Both the position numbers and the translations under genes were made by a program. This document shows, one piece after another, positions 21,589-31,565 of a stretch of 64,000 nucleotides of DNA. The DNA is from Cheilinus undulatus (Eukaryota; Chordata; Actinopteri; Labriformes; Labridae). The DNA lies in NCBI RefSeq assembly GCF_018320785.1, contig NC_054865.1, positions 44,910,898 to 44,974,897 on the forward strand, read 5' to 3'. Within the stretch, counting starts at the first letter, position 1. Every line of letters begins with the position of its first letter. The notes beneath the pieces are model-generated. The model saw nothing but the letters and a program-made list of their open reading frames with translations. It searched no databases and was not told the DNA's origin.

Positions 21589-22982
21589 CAAGGATGTCCA
21601 AAACCACGAGCCTGTGGCCTCATTCTAATTGGCCCACAGCAAAAAAAGTAACCTATTTCCCACATTAGAATATGAAGCTTAAGACTGACTGTGTTGGCCT
21701 TCATAGTCGTGCCACTAGACATGCTGTTGTGTTAATCCTGTAAACAAACATTTTGACAAGTAGTGCTTTTTTCTTACAGGACCACTTTTGTCCACATACA
21801 CATGATTTGCAATGATAAATTTCTCTTAATTAGCAGTTATTATTTGCTCAAATTGCTATAATTTATATTTGGCAGTGTGGCTGTTCTGGGATCCCCTTGC
21901 TCTTCCTCAAGCTTGTGTGGAAAGCATCAAGCAGGGCACGTTCCTGCTCTCCCTGTGCCGAAAAGGCAAGCCTGAGGCAGGGAGAAAAGCAGCAATAAAC
22001 CCAGAGCAGAGCATCAATGGCAACAGAATTACGCTCATTGAGTCAGATTAAAGGGCATGCATTAATTTAGAATAAAGAAGGAGCTTGGGTGGAGGAGGGT
22101 GGCAAAAAGCAACTAACAGAGGGAAAAGCAAAGACTAGCCAGGCTACAGCAGTTTAGATATGGCAGCATGAGTGCAATTTGCCAATACTGTACATAGAGC
22201 AAATCTGCAGGCCGTCAGCTGATGAAGGCTTATGCAAGGTCAGCTGATCTCAGTTATATGGCAGCGCTCAACTTCATGGCCTGCCTGAACTAATGCTATA
22301 CACTTGATTTCAAGGTCAACATAACTGATAACCAAAATAATGTTTTTTGATTCTTAACAGCCTTATGTACAAAGATAAAAAGACTCCAGTTGCAATTTGT
22401 TGCAAGAATTGCATTCACTTGCTTCACTATCTCCTCCACCTCAAGGTCCGATTTACAAAGCATACTACGCAAATAATCTTCAAGCACCGACACTAAGTCC
22501 AGCAGCTGTTTTTGTTTTGTGTGTGACATTGATTAAGTCAGGAGGTGAACAAAGGAGGAGCTGGTGTGGAGGAGGGTTGCAATAAAGCAGCTTGCAGAGG
22601 AAGCAGCAAAGCATAGCCAGGCTACAGCAGTTTAAATATGGCAACATGAGTGCAATCGGCCAATAGCCTACTTATCAACTTCCATGAAATCAGCTGATCT
22701 CAATTATATACAACGTTCTGCAAGAATTGCACCGACACTACATAAGCAGCTTCATGTGGTTTGCTTTTGTTTTGTGTGAATTTGGAGCTGATCCAGTGGT
22801 AGCCGGGGCTGACAAGGGCCCCCCGAAATGTGATTGGCCAACCTTAGATCCTTAACAATGATTATCTATTTGCCATGTTAGCTGTGAATAGAAAGCTGTG
22901 ACGTTGGCTGCATTTATGAAACATATCAAAGCAGCCCAGTCATCCATATATTTTTCAGTAATGTAAAGTTTGGACACCCCTG
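21589..22982. mobile_element. hAT (Charlie-type) relic, 1394 bp, with 8-bp TSD
   Basis: The ends CAAGGATGTCCAAA and TTTGGACACCCCTG form an inverted repeat with two mismatches in 14 bases. The flanks are TCGTAGGG at 21581-21588 and TCATAGGG at 22983-22990, one mismatch in eight. The interior has a tandem duplication: the block around 22085-22190 (GGAGGAGGGTGGC, GCCAGGCTACAGCAGTTTA, ATGAGTGCAAT) recurs at about 22563-22665. No transposase frame remains. Confidence 0.88.
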
Positions 22983-22990
22983 TCATAGGG

Positions 22991-23599
22991 CCTTTGTGCA
23001 TTTATTATGAGTATTTTGCCAAAGCTAATGAGATTCCTCCAATGTGATAGAGCGCCACATCCTAAAAAAAACTAAAAAAGCACAAACTGATCAAGAATTT
23101 ATGTATTTTATCAACTCTTTTTAATTTTTCTTTGCTGTAGTTCTTTTATTTCACAGTTAAACCACGAACAAGTTTCAGATAAATACACATATGATTCATC
23201 TTTGCAATCATTCAAATAAATTAAGTTCATTTATATGTAAGTGACATGAATAAATTCATAAACACCAAGTCAAACAAAAAACATCAATATTCACAAAAAA
23301 TGCACAAAAGCAAAATGTGGGATGTTTTGCAGAGTCACCTCCAGAGAAGCAGATGTTTGTTTCTTCACCACACAGCTCTATCTGCTCTCATTTTTTGTCT
23401 TTTCAATGCAGGAGGGATGCTGCATCAGCTGCACAATCATATGCTGTCTGGATACACCATAGTTCAGTCATCTTTCGTTCAGGATGTGGGTTCACTGCTC
23501 CAGATGGAGCAAAATCAAGGTAAACAAGAACAGCTTCATTTAAGGAGGAGATAAGGACCTTTTTTGCATGCTACAAAAATGTACAGTACTTAGGGATGA
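22991..23599. other. mnx2 3' flank
   Basis: AT-rich. A second TTTATT (minus AATAAA) at about 23145 could give a longer 3' UTR. No other gene is recognised. Confidence 0.45.
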
Positions 23600-23605
23600 T
23601 TTATT
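23600..23605 (-). terminator. Candidate mnx2 polyadenylation signal AATAAA
   Basis: It lies about 180 bases beyond the mnx2 stop codon and is the first canonical signal downstream. Confidence 0.45.
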
Positions 23606-23783
23606 CACAGATGTTCACACAGTAAATGTGTGAGCGTGTTTGGTAGCTGCGATAATAATTGTGATTCCAAGAAATTGTCTGTTTTGACCAAAAAACAGAC
23701 AAAATGTCTGTCTCTTTCATGACCACGAACACGCCTTATTCTGTTGAAACGTCTCATAAATTCAGTGTTCCCTGGGTGTCTTT

Positions 23784-24188
23784 TCACAGTCCGGCCCCGA
23801 TCTTCCTGTCTCCAACCTGCACCCCATCCAGATCGTCATCAGAAAAGGGGCTGTTGGGATTGTAGCCAACATCTGTGCTGCGCTGCAGGAAGTCTGTGGA
23901 TCGTGGCATCCCAACCCCGTTCCCCAAAGAAACAGGAAAACCACTCTGAGTTTCCACCTCGTCTGCTTCCTCTTCCTCCTCATCCTCTTCATCTCCATCA
24001 TCAAGATCCAGGTCTATCCCCCCGTCCTCTGGATTCACAGCTCGTCTGCTCTCGTCACATTTGTCTGAGGTAGTTTTTCCTCCATTGCGTAGTCTCTGAA
24101 CCTCGGACTGAGCTGAGGTGGTCGCCTGCTCCTTCGCCTTCCTGCTGCGTTTCCACTTCATCCTCCGATTCTGAAACCAGATCTTCAC
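23784..24188 (-). CDS. mnx2: mnx2 exon 3: homeodomain recognition helix and acidic C-tail
   Basis: A CTCTGCAG acceptor is followed by [20 protein letters not shown], the third (DNA-recognition) helix with W48, F49, Q50, N51 and R53 all present, then 114 residues to the stop. Q50 predicts TAATTG/TAATTA-type targets. The tail has a strongly acidic run (protein residues about 253-273, [16 protein letters not shown]) and ends near [17 protein letters not shown] agrees with the Mnx family, where MNX1 usually has RSKKAKEQA. A homeodomain split after Q44 (third helix) is the standard Mnx exon boundary. The full protein is 328 residues. Confidence 0.93.
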   Translation of the reverse strand: MKIWFQNRRMKWKRSRKAKEQATTSAQSEVQRLRNGGKTTSDKCDESRRAVNPEDGGIDLDLDDGDEEDEEEEEADEVETQSGFPVSLGNGVGMPRSTDFLQRSTDVGYNPNSPFSDDDLDGVQVGDRKIGAGL

Positions 24189-24337
24189 CTGCAGAGAGGA
24201 CAGAGAAGAGAGGATGAGATCAAAAGAGGGGACTGTTTGAGAGCCCCTACAGCTTTAGTCTCTAGCTTTGGCTTCCTCTCAGCCCCTATATTTAAGAATT
24301 ACTTACATTATGTTGGCAAATATCAAACATTACACAA

Positions 24338-24642
24338 TAGGGATGCACGACACTTGATTTCTGCCCCTTTCTGATATGCCGATATTTAAAGATTAATTTC
24401 AGCTCATAAAATGTAGTCCAGACCTAAAACTTCAGTTTAAAGTTTGAGGAATGAGGACAAACAGAAAAAGACTTAAGCTGCTGTAGGTCTGATGATCCAG
24501 CCTGAACCTCCACCACTTATATGTGGATATGGTTGATAATTCTCACTGATATTTCAGTTGTAAAGATGGTCAGAAATGTTCATATTTGTGATACAGATTA
24601 TTAAATTTATAAGCTGATACCTGCCAATATTGTGCATCCCTA
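24338..24642. mobile_element. hAT-like MITE in mnx2 intron 2
   Basis: The ends TAGGGATGCACGA and TTGTGCATCCCTA are inverted (one mismatch). The subterminal GATATGCCGATATT is typical of this fish MITE. The flanking bases match at only about five of eight positions, so the target-site duplication is decayed. Confidence 0.75.
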
Positions 24643-24879
24643 TGAAACATGCTTCCTCTTTATATTTCCTTCATTATTAACAATAATCCTGTTAATAGTT
24701 AATTTCACTCAATGTTTTTGTGTTTTTTTTGTCCTAACCTCCTCAGGCCCTGCATGTAAATTTGGGGACATTAAATTTCAGCTTTTCTACAACATATGAA
24801 TTATTTCTGTTATTAAAATTTTTAGATAATGTCCAAAATATCTATTAAACTTTACGTAATTAGGTTGAAATGTCGAGAG

Positions 24880-25350
24880 AAATTGCAATGAAATTTAAGG
24901 AATTTTCAATGAAATTCTGGGGGACTTGTTTTGATAATATGGGGGAATTTTCCTGGAATATTTTAAGCATTGTCATGGAAATTTTGGGGATATGTTTGAA
25001 TAATTGGGAATGTTTCAGTGGAAGTTTTGGGTGATTTTTTTTCTTGCATTTTCATGGCAATTTGTCTGGATGTTTATGGAGGGTGTTTTTTTTTTCAGGG
25101 AAATTTGGGAAACGTGTTTCTGATATTTGGAGATTTTATTTGAATTTCTGAGGGAAAGTGCATTCAAATATTTTTGTATTTTCTTGTAAAGTTTGGAAAT
25201 GTACTTGTGAGAATTTGATTGGGAATTTAGGGATGGTGTACTTTGAAATTCTCAAGTTTTTATGGGAATTTCAGGGAATTTGTCTGGACATTTTGGGGAA
25301 TTATCCACAATGGAATTTTAGGAAATGTTTTTGTACATTTTTGGGGTTTG
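24880..25350. repeat. Degenerate tandem array of GGAATTT-GGGG units
   Basis: Words of the form (G)GGAATTT, GGAAATTTTGGGG and TGTTTGGATATTT recur every 30-40 bases for nearly 500 bases, with strong strand asymmetry (G and T on the plus strand). Confidence 0.65.
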
Positions 25351-25504
25351 GGGAAAAACTGATTTAAAACATGAATTCAGAACTCTTTTTTTATATTTAA
25401 ATTGATAATAGAAGAGAAAATCTATCATTGCTTTTTTATTTGGTGAAATATTTTCTTTCATCTTACTACTAGTTTTATTTTCTAATATTTATTAATTCAT
25501 GTAT

Positions 25505-25790
25505 CTATTTGTTTATTTACCATAGGGGACAGTGCACATTAATGAACATGGACATGGACTGTAGCCCCAGGCAGGATGATAGTTTACCTGTAAATGTTTA
25601 CATCAAGTATGTACACAATGAAAAATAAAAACCATAGTTAAAGCTAGACAACAGGCAGAGACCAAACAACATAAACAGTCAAATAATACACAAAGACCCA
25701 CATATAACTATACAGACAGCTATACGACTGTTTGAAGGCTGACCAGGAATAAAGTGACTATTACAGTTAAACAGTATAAAGCAGATGGTA
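25505..25790. repeat. Dispersed fish repeat
   Basis: The block around GGGGACAGTGCACATTAATG and the following ACACAAAGACCCACATATAA resemble a repeat often seen in fish genomes. A related word (GACAGGGAGGCCATGCACAA) is near 4525. Class not assigned. Confidence 0.4.
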
Positions 25791-25927
25791 AAGTGCCATT
25801 GTAGTTATGTGCTGATGTTTTGCACATGATTAGAAATATGCTTGTGAGAACTGGCCTGTTTATTGAAAGTGCTGGTATAATTGCACATAGCCCTGTTGCT
25901 CATAATGCAAATACAGACGGGTTTATG

Positions 25928-25960
25928 CAATACAATACAAGAACTTTATTTATGCATGTA
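25928..25960 (-). mobile_element. LINE 3'-end fragment
   Basis: GCAATACAATACAAGAACTT TATTTATG is the same (TTGTA)n tail and AATAAAGTTCTTG end as the LINE at 10231, so this is a very short 5'-truncated copy or a target slip. Confidence 0.6.
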
Positions 25961-26901
25961 ACAATAGGCAAAACCTCCATAGGTGTATTTATGGATGTAA
26001 TACTCCACAAAAGATGCAAACATAAATGTATTTATGCATTTACATTAAAAAATGGCTAAGGAAATTTAAATCTGCAAAAAAAGGAATAAACTGATCAAAA
26101 ATGATTACTATAAATGATTCCCTTTTAGGTTTTCTAGTTGATACCAAGGTATTGTTTATCCTGAATAAGGACTGCAACCTCTCTTTAAAGAATAAAGAAA
26201 CATAAATGTGTTGTGGATTTAGATAATAGGATTGTACCACATATGTTTAGTTACATTTACTGGTGAAATGAATAATTATGAATTAATAGGCCAAAAGAAA
26301 AACAGACAGAACACTTTGTAAATCTAAACAAACTCAAAATGCTCTTAGGTTGATTTTGTTCATCTTGTGAGTAAAGAAACAGAGGGATCAATAAAAAACT
26401 GCAGCTGTCCTTCAAAAAGGCAACCCAGGCCACGCTACAGGACAGTGCAGAATTAAAATGACCTACTCAGGTGTACGTCAGGACTACTGTCAGCGATGCT
26501 TCACACACCTGTGATGAGTAATGACTGTGAGGATCACTGATTTTATTGATCAGTTTTATTTATTTGTCATTTAGCTCTTTACTGTATCAGAAGTTTGATT
26601 GTTGTGTTAAATCATGAAACACTTGTTTTCTTTGCACCTTTATTCAGGTTTCTCGTTTTGTCTGCTGCATTTCCTCTTATGTGATGCTGAGTTTCTCAAT
26701 CAGGGGACCGATCACTTATGAAAATTAAAATTTTCTGCCTTAATCTGAAATAAAGTAGTGAACTAAACCTGGACTGTAAATGCATGCTCTTCTAACTAAA
26801 GAATGAGAGAAATCTGGCTCAGTTAAGTGTTTCTAGCCTCAGAGACTGAATGAAAGCTTCAAACATGCTGGTTTTTGTCTCCACCTGAGTCTTCCTCCTA
26901 C

Positions 26902-27062
26902 CTGTGTCTCAGTCAGCATGAGGGAAGTGGCCACCTCGAAGCGTTTGGGTCTGGACAGGTACTTGTTGAGCTTAAACTGGTTCTCCAGCTCCAGCAGCTG
27001 CTGACTGGTGAAGGCGGTGCGGGGCCTCCGACACTTCCCAAGCAGACCAGACTGAGGGCCCG
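26902..27062 (-). CDS. mnx2: mnx2 exon 2: homeodomain helices 1 and 2
   Basis: The acceptor is CTCCTCCACCAG and the donor CACAG|GTAGGAGG. The exon encodes [18 protein letters not shown], then [20 protein letters not shown], then [16 protein letters not shown]. The [16 protein letters not shown]...[20 protein letters not shown] block is essentially diagnostic for Mnx (HB9/MNR2) homeodomains. At 161 bases, plus the single base carried from exon 1, it gives exactly 54 codons, so exon 3 starts in frame. The homeodomain covers about protein residues 151-210. Confidence 0.95.
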
Positions 27063-28426
27063 CTGGTGGAGGAGAGAACAGAGGCATCATCAGCATCTCA
27101 TTTTATGACAACAGCATGAGAACTCATAACTGTATTTACAGCCTGTCTTTTAATGGATGATTTCTGAATATTTTCTTCTCTGTGTTTAACACGTGAATAA
27201 AAAGTTATCCACATGTCTTAAAAAGTGAAATATCTGTCCATATTTCTTCTGCCACTAGTTTTATAGATATATCTTTGTATAAGTATCCAAGGACACAGGA
27301 AGTTGAGTGTATTTTGTGGGTTGGATCAGGCTCACATATGGCGGCTCTCTCGGGCCATCATTAACTCTAATAGCTTTCCTCCAGTTTATTGTTGACGGGG
27401 GGACACGGCAGAAGCGGGCGCAGGGGCCATAAAAACACAGGCATGCCATTAACTTAATGAAAATCCAATGAAGGCTTTGGGGATTTTATTGATGAACTAC
27501 AGAATGGTTTAGGTGTTTGTTTATAGTTTCTTCATCGCACAAAGACAATTTTCATCCGGTTGGCGTTTATAGAGAAATAAATGGGCTGAAATTAAAATAT
27601 GACACAGAGGGATGAACAGTAAAGAGTGGATGCGACAGTAACAGGGAATAAATAAACTACTCCTTTATTCTTGAAATAAAACATTATTAAGGGCAAAGAT
27701 GCTTTTAGAAACAACTGTAAATTATCATAATACTGGCTGAATAATTGATTTATTTAGGACTGAGGAAAACAAACACTAGAGCTGATTTAAAAATAACAAA
27801 AAAAAAATCTTTTTAATTATTGTGAAAATATAAGGCATAAATTATGGATTAAAAAAACAATCATTTAATTTGATAGTGTGGCACTGACAGATAAAAAGAC
27901 AACATACAAATGATAAACAAAAACAAAAACAGATAGGGGAATATTTAAGCATTAATACGTTAGAATTAAACTAGTCTAGTGGGCCAAAATATCCATTTAA
28001 AAAATAATAACACAAAAAAAATCAAGCTAAGAATGATTTTAAAAAAATGGATAAAAATAAAATAAATAAATAAATAAATAATAAAAATAATAAACTAATG
28101 ATAATGACAAAAATGTATATCTAAAAAAAAAAAAGAAATAAAAAACATAAAAATAAAATTAATAATACTAATAACATTTGGTGACGGTTAATTCTTGCTG
28201 GTGTTAAATTATTTTTTATAATCTCTGCGCGTGAGTTCTTCAAAAGTCAAACCCTTTGATCTGGTCTTTGTCAGGCTGATAAGAGTTTATGAGTCTGAGT
28301 CTGAGAAGAAACTAGAAACTGGAACCTTCTGCACCTTTTTTATCTCGACTTTTTTCTCTTTGTGTTAAAAGTCTGGATGTTTCACAGCAATAAAACAAAC
28401 CCTTATCTGACCACATCTGTACTCAC
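27063..28426 (-). other. mnx2 intron 1
   Basis: 1.36 kb. The segment 27300-27480 stands out as complex, non-repetitive DNA with paired homeodomain sites (a candidate enhancer). The segment 27700-28180 is A-rich with an (AAAT)n at 28060-28082. Confidence 0.7.
28060..28082. repeat. (AAAT)n microsatellite
   Basis: Five to six AAAT units in mnx2 intron 1. Confidence 0.9.
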
Positions 28427-28847
28427 AGCTGTAATCTGGCAGTCTGGGCATCATGATCCCGGCCCGGATCCAGTGCTCCAGCGGCAGAGACCCCGCCATG
28501 GCCGCCGCCTTCAGGTGCTCCGGGTAGGTCTGCGTCAGCTGAGTGAACCCGGTGTACGCAAACGCGGGGTGCTGGCCACCCAGCGCCGAGAGTGGATACA
28601 TGGGTGCGGGATACATGCCAGGGATTGCAGCGAGTCCTGGATGTGGGAGATTTAGCACGCCAGGTTTGTGGATTATTCCGGTCTGGAGCTGCACGGCGGC
28701 CCGCGGAGACGGGGTGTCAGCGCGGCGGCAGGAGAGCGGGCTTCCTGCGGGGCTGTCGCTGCTCAGACCCGGGGAGAGCTCTCTGCTGCTCCGGTTCGTC
28801 TCGTCAGCGAGCAGTGCGTCGATTCTGAAGTTTCTTGATTTCTCCAT
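28427..28847 (-). CDS. mnx2: mnx2 exon 1: N-terminus of Mnx homeobox transcription factor
   Basis: Mnx proteins are nuclear homeodomain transcription factors, mostly repressors, that specify motor neurons and pancreatic endocrine cells. This exon begins MEKSRNFRIDALLADE, whose FRIDALL (residues 7-13) is the eh1-like Groucho-interaction motif. It ends with the conserved YPEHLKAAAMAGSLPLEHWI and RAGIMMPRLPDYS (108-140), then TACAGCT|GTGAGT. The polyalanine and glycine runs of mammalian MNX1 are missing. Linkage to atic within 30 kb, and the shorter N-terminus, favour mnx2 (MNR2-type) over mnx1. Whether it is the teleost a or b duplicate cannot be decided here. Confidence 0.9.
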
Positions 28848-29300
28848 GGCAGATGAATGTTAGTAAGACTAGAGACTTCAAATCAGAGACGCGTCAGGTT
28901 CGGCTGGTGCGCACCTGTGCCGTGCGTCAGCGCGCAAAGCGGAGCTTCTTCCCTCACAAACTCATGCAATCTCATGAAAATCAGAAATATTCAGTAAAAA
29001 CGGACTGATGCATTACCAACTCCTGTCTTTCTGCTATCTTTTGTAACTTTTCCTTGTGCTTGCGCGTGCATCCCTCCACCTGTTTCCTCCACTTTCAGCC
29101 ACACGTGCCCCTCTGCAGCATTGAACCCGTCCTGATGTTTAACACCAACTTCCCAGAGGTAGCCTGACTCCATCAGCTGCCCTCCTCCACCCCTGCAGGC
29201 CGCTGCGCTGTGATTGGCTGCAGGCTGAGCTGCTCTGACGGGCCTCTAATCAGCTAATTACTCGCTCGTTTCTCCCCCCAGAAAGCATTCAGAGTGAGGT
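28848..29300 (-). promoter_or_regulatory. mnx2 5' UTR and proximal promoter
   Basis: CpG-rich near the ATG. An inverted CCAAT box (ATTGG, 29213-29217) lies about 365 bases upstream, next to CTAATCAGCTAATTACTCG (about 29246), which contains homeodomain core sites. No TATA box is clear. The start site cannot be fixed. Confidence 0.5.
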
Positions 29301-29840
29301 AATGTCCAACCCCTGTCCCGCCTGCAAACACCTTCAACTGCATCAAAGCGCCGAGGTACATTAGAAGATTAGCCAATTGTATTTTCAGTATCTATCTTAG
29401 TGCCAGCTCGTCAGACTCTCCACACACTGCAGATACCTTTACCATAAAGTGAGTGTTATTTATACACGGCTTTGAACCGTCCAAACTCATTATCAAGGCT
29501 GGAAACAGCCTGAACACCGTAGCACCAAAAACGGGCTGTTTCTCAGCAGTTTTAAGGGGATGGGATAACTCTGATTTGGTGCTCAAATATTCTCTTTACT
29601 CCACTATTAATCATTCATATTAATTGTTTGCTTCAGGTGTAATGAGTTGAAGAAGCTTTAAGCTAATTGGTCCTCTGCTTAGAGTGAAATGAGGACAAAT
29701 AAAACAAAAAGTGGAGCATCAGTGGACTCAGTATGCACGTCATTTCAGTAAAGTAGTACAGACAAGCCAGTGATCACTGATGTGTTATAACAAAGGGAAA
29801 AATCAATTCTTAATTTTTTAACCCTTGATTGTAATTGGTC
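29301..29840. other. mnx2 upstream flank
   Basis: Non-coding, no repeat recognised, moderately AT-rich. Confidence 0.4.
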
Positions 29841-30441
29841 TAGAGCAGGCCGGCCCACAGAATTGTCCGGGTCACTGAGAAACCCAACAAGAAGGCCCTC
29901 CACAGGTCTATCAGTGCAGGTGCGTTGGCTCAGTAGCACTGGTGCTCCTGGCTAACACTTCCCTCATGATGGAGCTGAAAAGTGGCATGTTCCTTTTAGG
30001 TTCTGATGTTCAAAATAGATATCTGTGCCACTTTTTAACCCCTTTTCCTCATCATTTTTACAACTTTTCATTAATTTTGCACACTTTTTACTCACTTTGC
30101 CTCATTTAAGCCCCTTTTCATCACTTTTTGAACCGCTTTTCACCCCTTTATCTCTCTCTCTTTTTTTTTTAACCACTTTTGACTTTTTTTTGTCACTTTC
30201 TGCCCATTTTTGCTTCTGTTCACCCTTTAGTGCCACGTGTGAGTCCCATATCACCACCTCTTCTGCCAGCGTTGCCACTATTAAGCCATCCTGCCACTCT
30301 TTAAACCCTTTCCACCACTTTTTTTCTGCCTGTTTCTCATTTTAAACTCATTTTTGCCCGTTGTAGACACATTTTTAATTCACTTTTTGCCTATTTTTCC
30401 CCACTTTAAACCCATGTGTGCCTCCTCTCACCTATTTATTA

Positions 30442-30715
30442 CCTCCACCAAAGAGGTTATGTGATTGGCAGGGTTTGTTAGTTAGTTAGTTAGATAGTAA
30501 ACAACATAACTCAAAAAGTTATGGATGGATTTTGATGACATTTTCAGGGATTGTCAGACATGGCATAAGGAAGAACTGATTAGATTTTGGGAGTGATCCA
30601 GATCACCATCTGGATCCAGGAACTTTTTAAAGGATTCTGTACTATTGGGAGATAGGGCTAATGGCAGAGGTCTGTGCTCTCCCAGTGTTTTTCTAGTTTG
30701 CCTCTGTTAACACAT
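30442..30715. repeat. Dispersed repeat nested in family A copy 1
   Basis: TTACCTCCACCAAAGAGGTT leads on to AAAAAGTTATGGATGGATTT, GGATCCAGGAACTTTTTAAA and GAGGTCTGTGCTCTCCCAGT. This is a familiar repeat block in fish genomes, whose class I cannot name with certainty. It includes a (GTTA)n. Confidence 0.65.
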
Positions 30716-31402
30716 TTTTGCCACCTTTAACCCATTTTTAAAATTCAGTGCTAAGACAAGTGGTTTACATTTTAGAGAAGCCAGTACACAAAGACACAAA
30801 CACATTTGAAAAATTGTTGCTCTGATAAAAGTATGGATTAAAAGTATATGCATTTCTGTCTGTGGGGAGACACTGTGGAATGGTCTAGAAAAACATATGA
30901 AGATGAGTTAAAATGTCAAACAACTCAAGAAGATATATATTTAAAAAAAGCTATTCTTGAAAGAATAACAGGAGAGCCTAGTGTTGCTTAAGGGCTGTTC
31001 AGTTAATCCTCATGAACAAATTGTTCATTTTTGTTAGTATTTTTGTTGTCATTTTCTTTCTGTTGGAACTGTTGGACTTGTGGACTCATCATGTATTGAG
31101 ATGCACATCTGGTATCATGTTTGTCTTCGCTGACTTTGCCACACTTCAGAATGAAGGGAGGATGAGTGAGTGAAAGAATGAGGGGGTGGGTGAGGGGGGT
31201 TTAGGGTAAAGAGTAATAGAAGCACATGGTGGTTATTATAAAAGGAGAGTACGTGGGGGTAGGACTCCAAAAGCTTCCGCTTCTTCCTACTCCTTTTCAA
31301 ACTTATGAAATGCTCTATTTTTTGGTTGTATGGCATTATGGAATCATAGAACCATTGAACTGAATTAATTTATTGTTGTTTTATTTTTCATTTTGTTTGT
31401 CC

Positions 31403-31429
31403 GAAATAAATAAATAAATAAATAAATAA
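31403..31429. repeat. (AAAT)n microsatellite
   Basis: Six to seven AAAT units. Confidence 0.9.
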
Positions 31430-31565
31430 GAGTGGTTATCATTCAGGTTCAAAATAAAATATGGTTAATACAGCCTAACTTTAAAATGGACCAGGATTTT
31501 GCTGACCTCCATGGGCCACCAGTTGGGCTGGGCCTCAGAAAGCTCTCCCCTTTATCCCCCCTTAC

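Larger units (their letters stand above)
24189..26901 (-). other. mnx2 intron 2
   Basis: 2.7 kb, containing a hAT MITE (24338-24642), a degenerate G/T-rich tandem array (about 24880-25350), a dispersed repeat with GGGGACAGTGCACATTAATG (about 25505-25790) and a short LINE 3' end (about 25928-25960). The segment 26400-26760 shows no recognised repeat. Confidence 0.7.
29840..31565 (-). mobile_element. Repeat family A, copy 1 (with a nested element)
   Basis: In reverse orientation this copy has the start block GTAAGGGGGGATAAAGGGGA, then GAGCTTTCTGAGGCCCA and GGTCAGCAAAATC (31560 to 31480). It also has an array of degenerate units of about 20 bases (GCCACTTTTTAACCC on the plus strand) at about 30020-30440 and 30710-30750. 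A separate repeat at 30442-30715 and further sequence to about 31470 interrupt it. Same family as copies 2 and 3. Confidence 0.65.
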
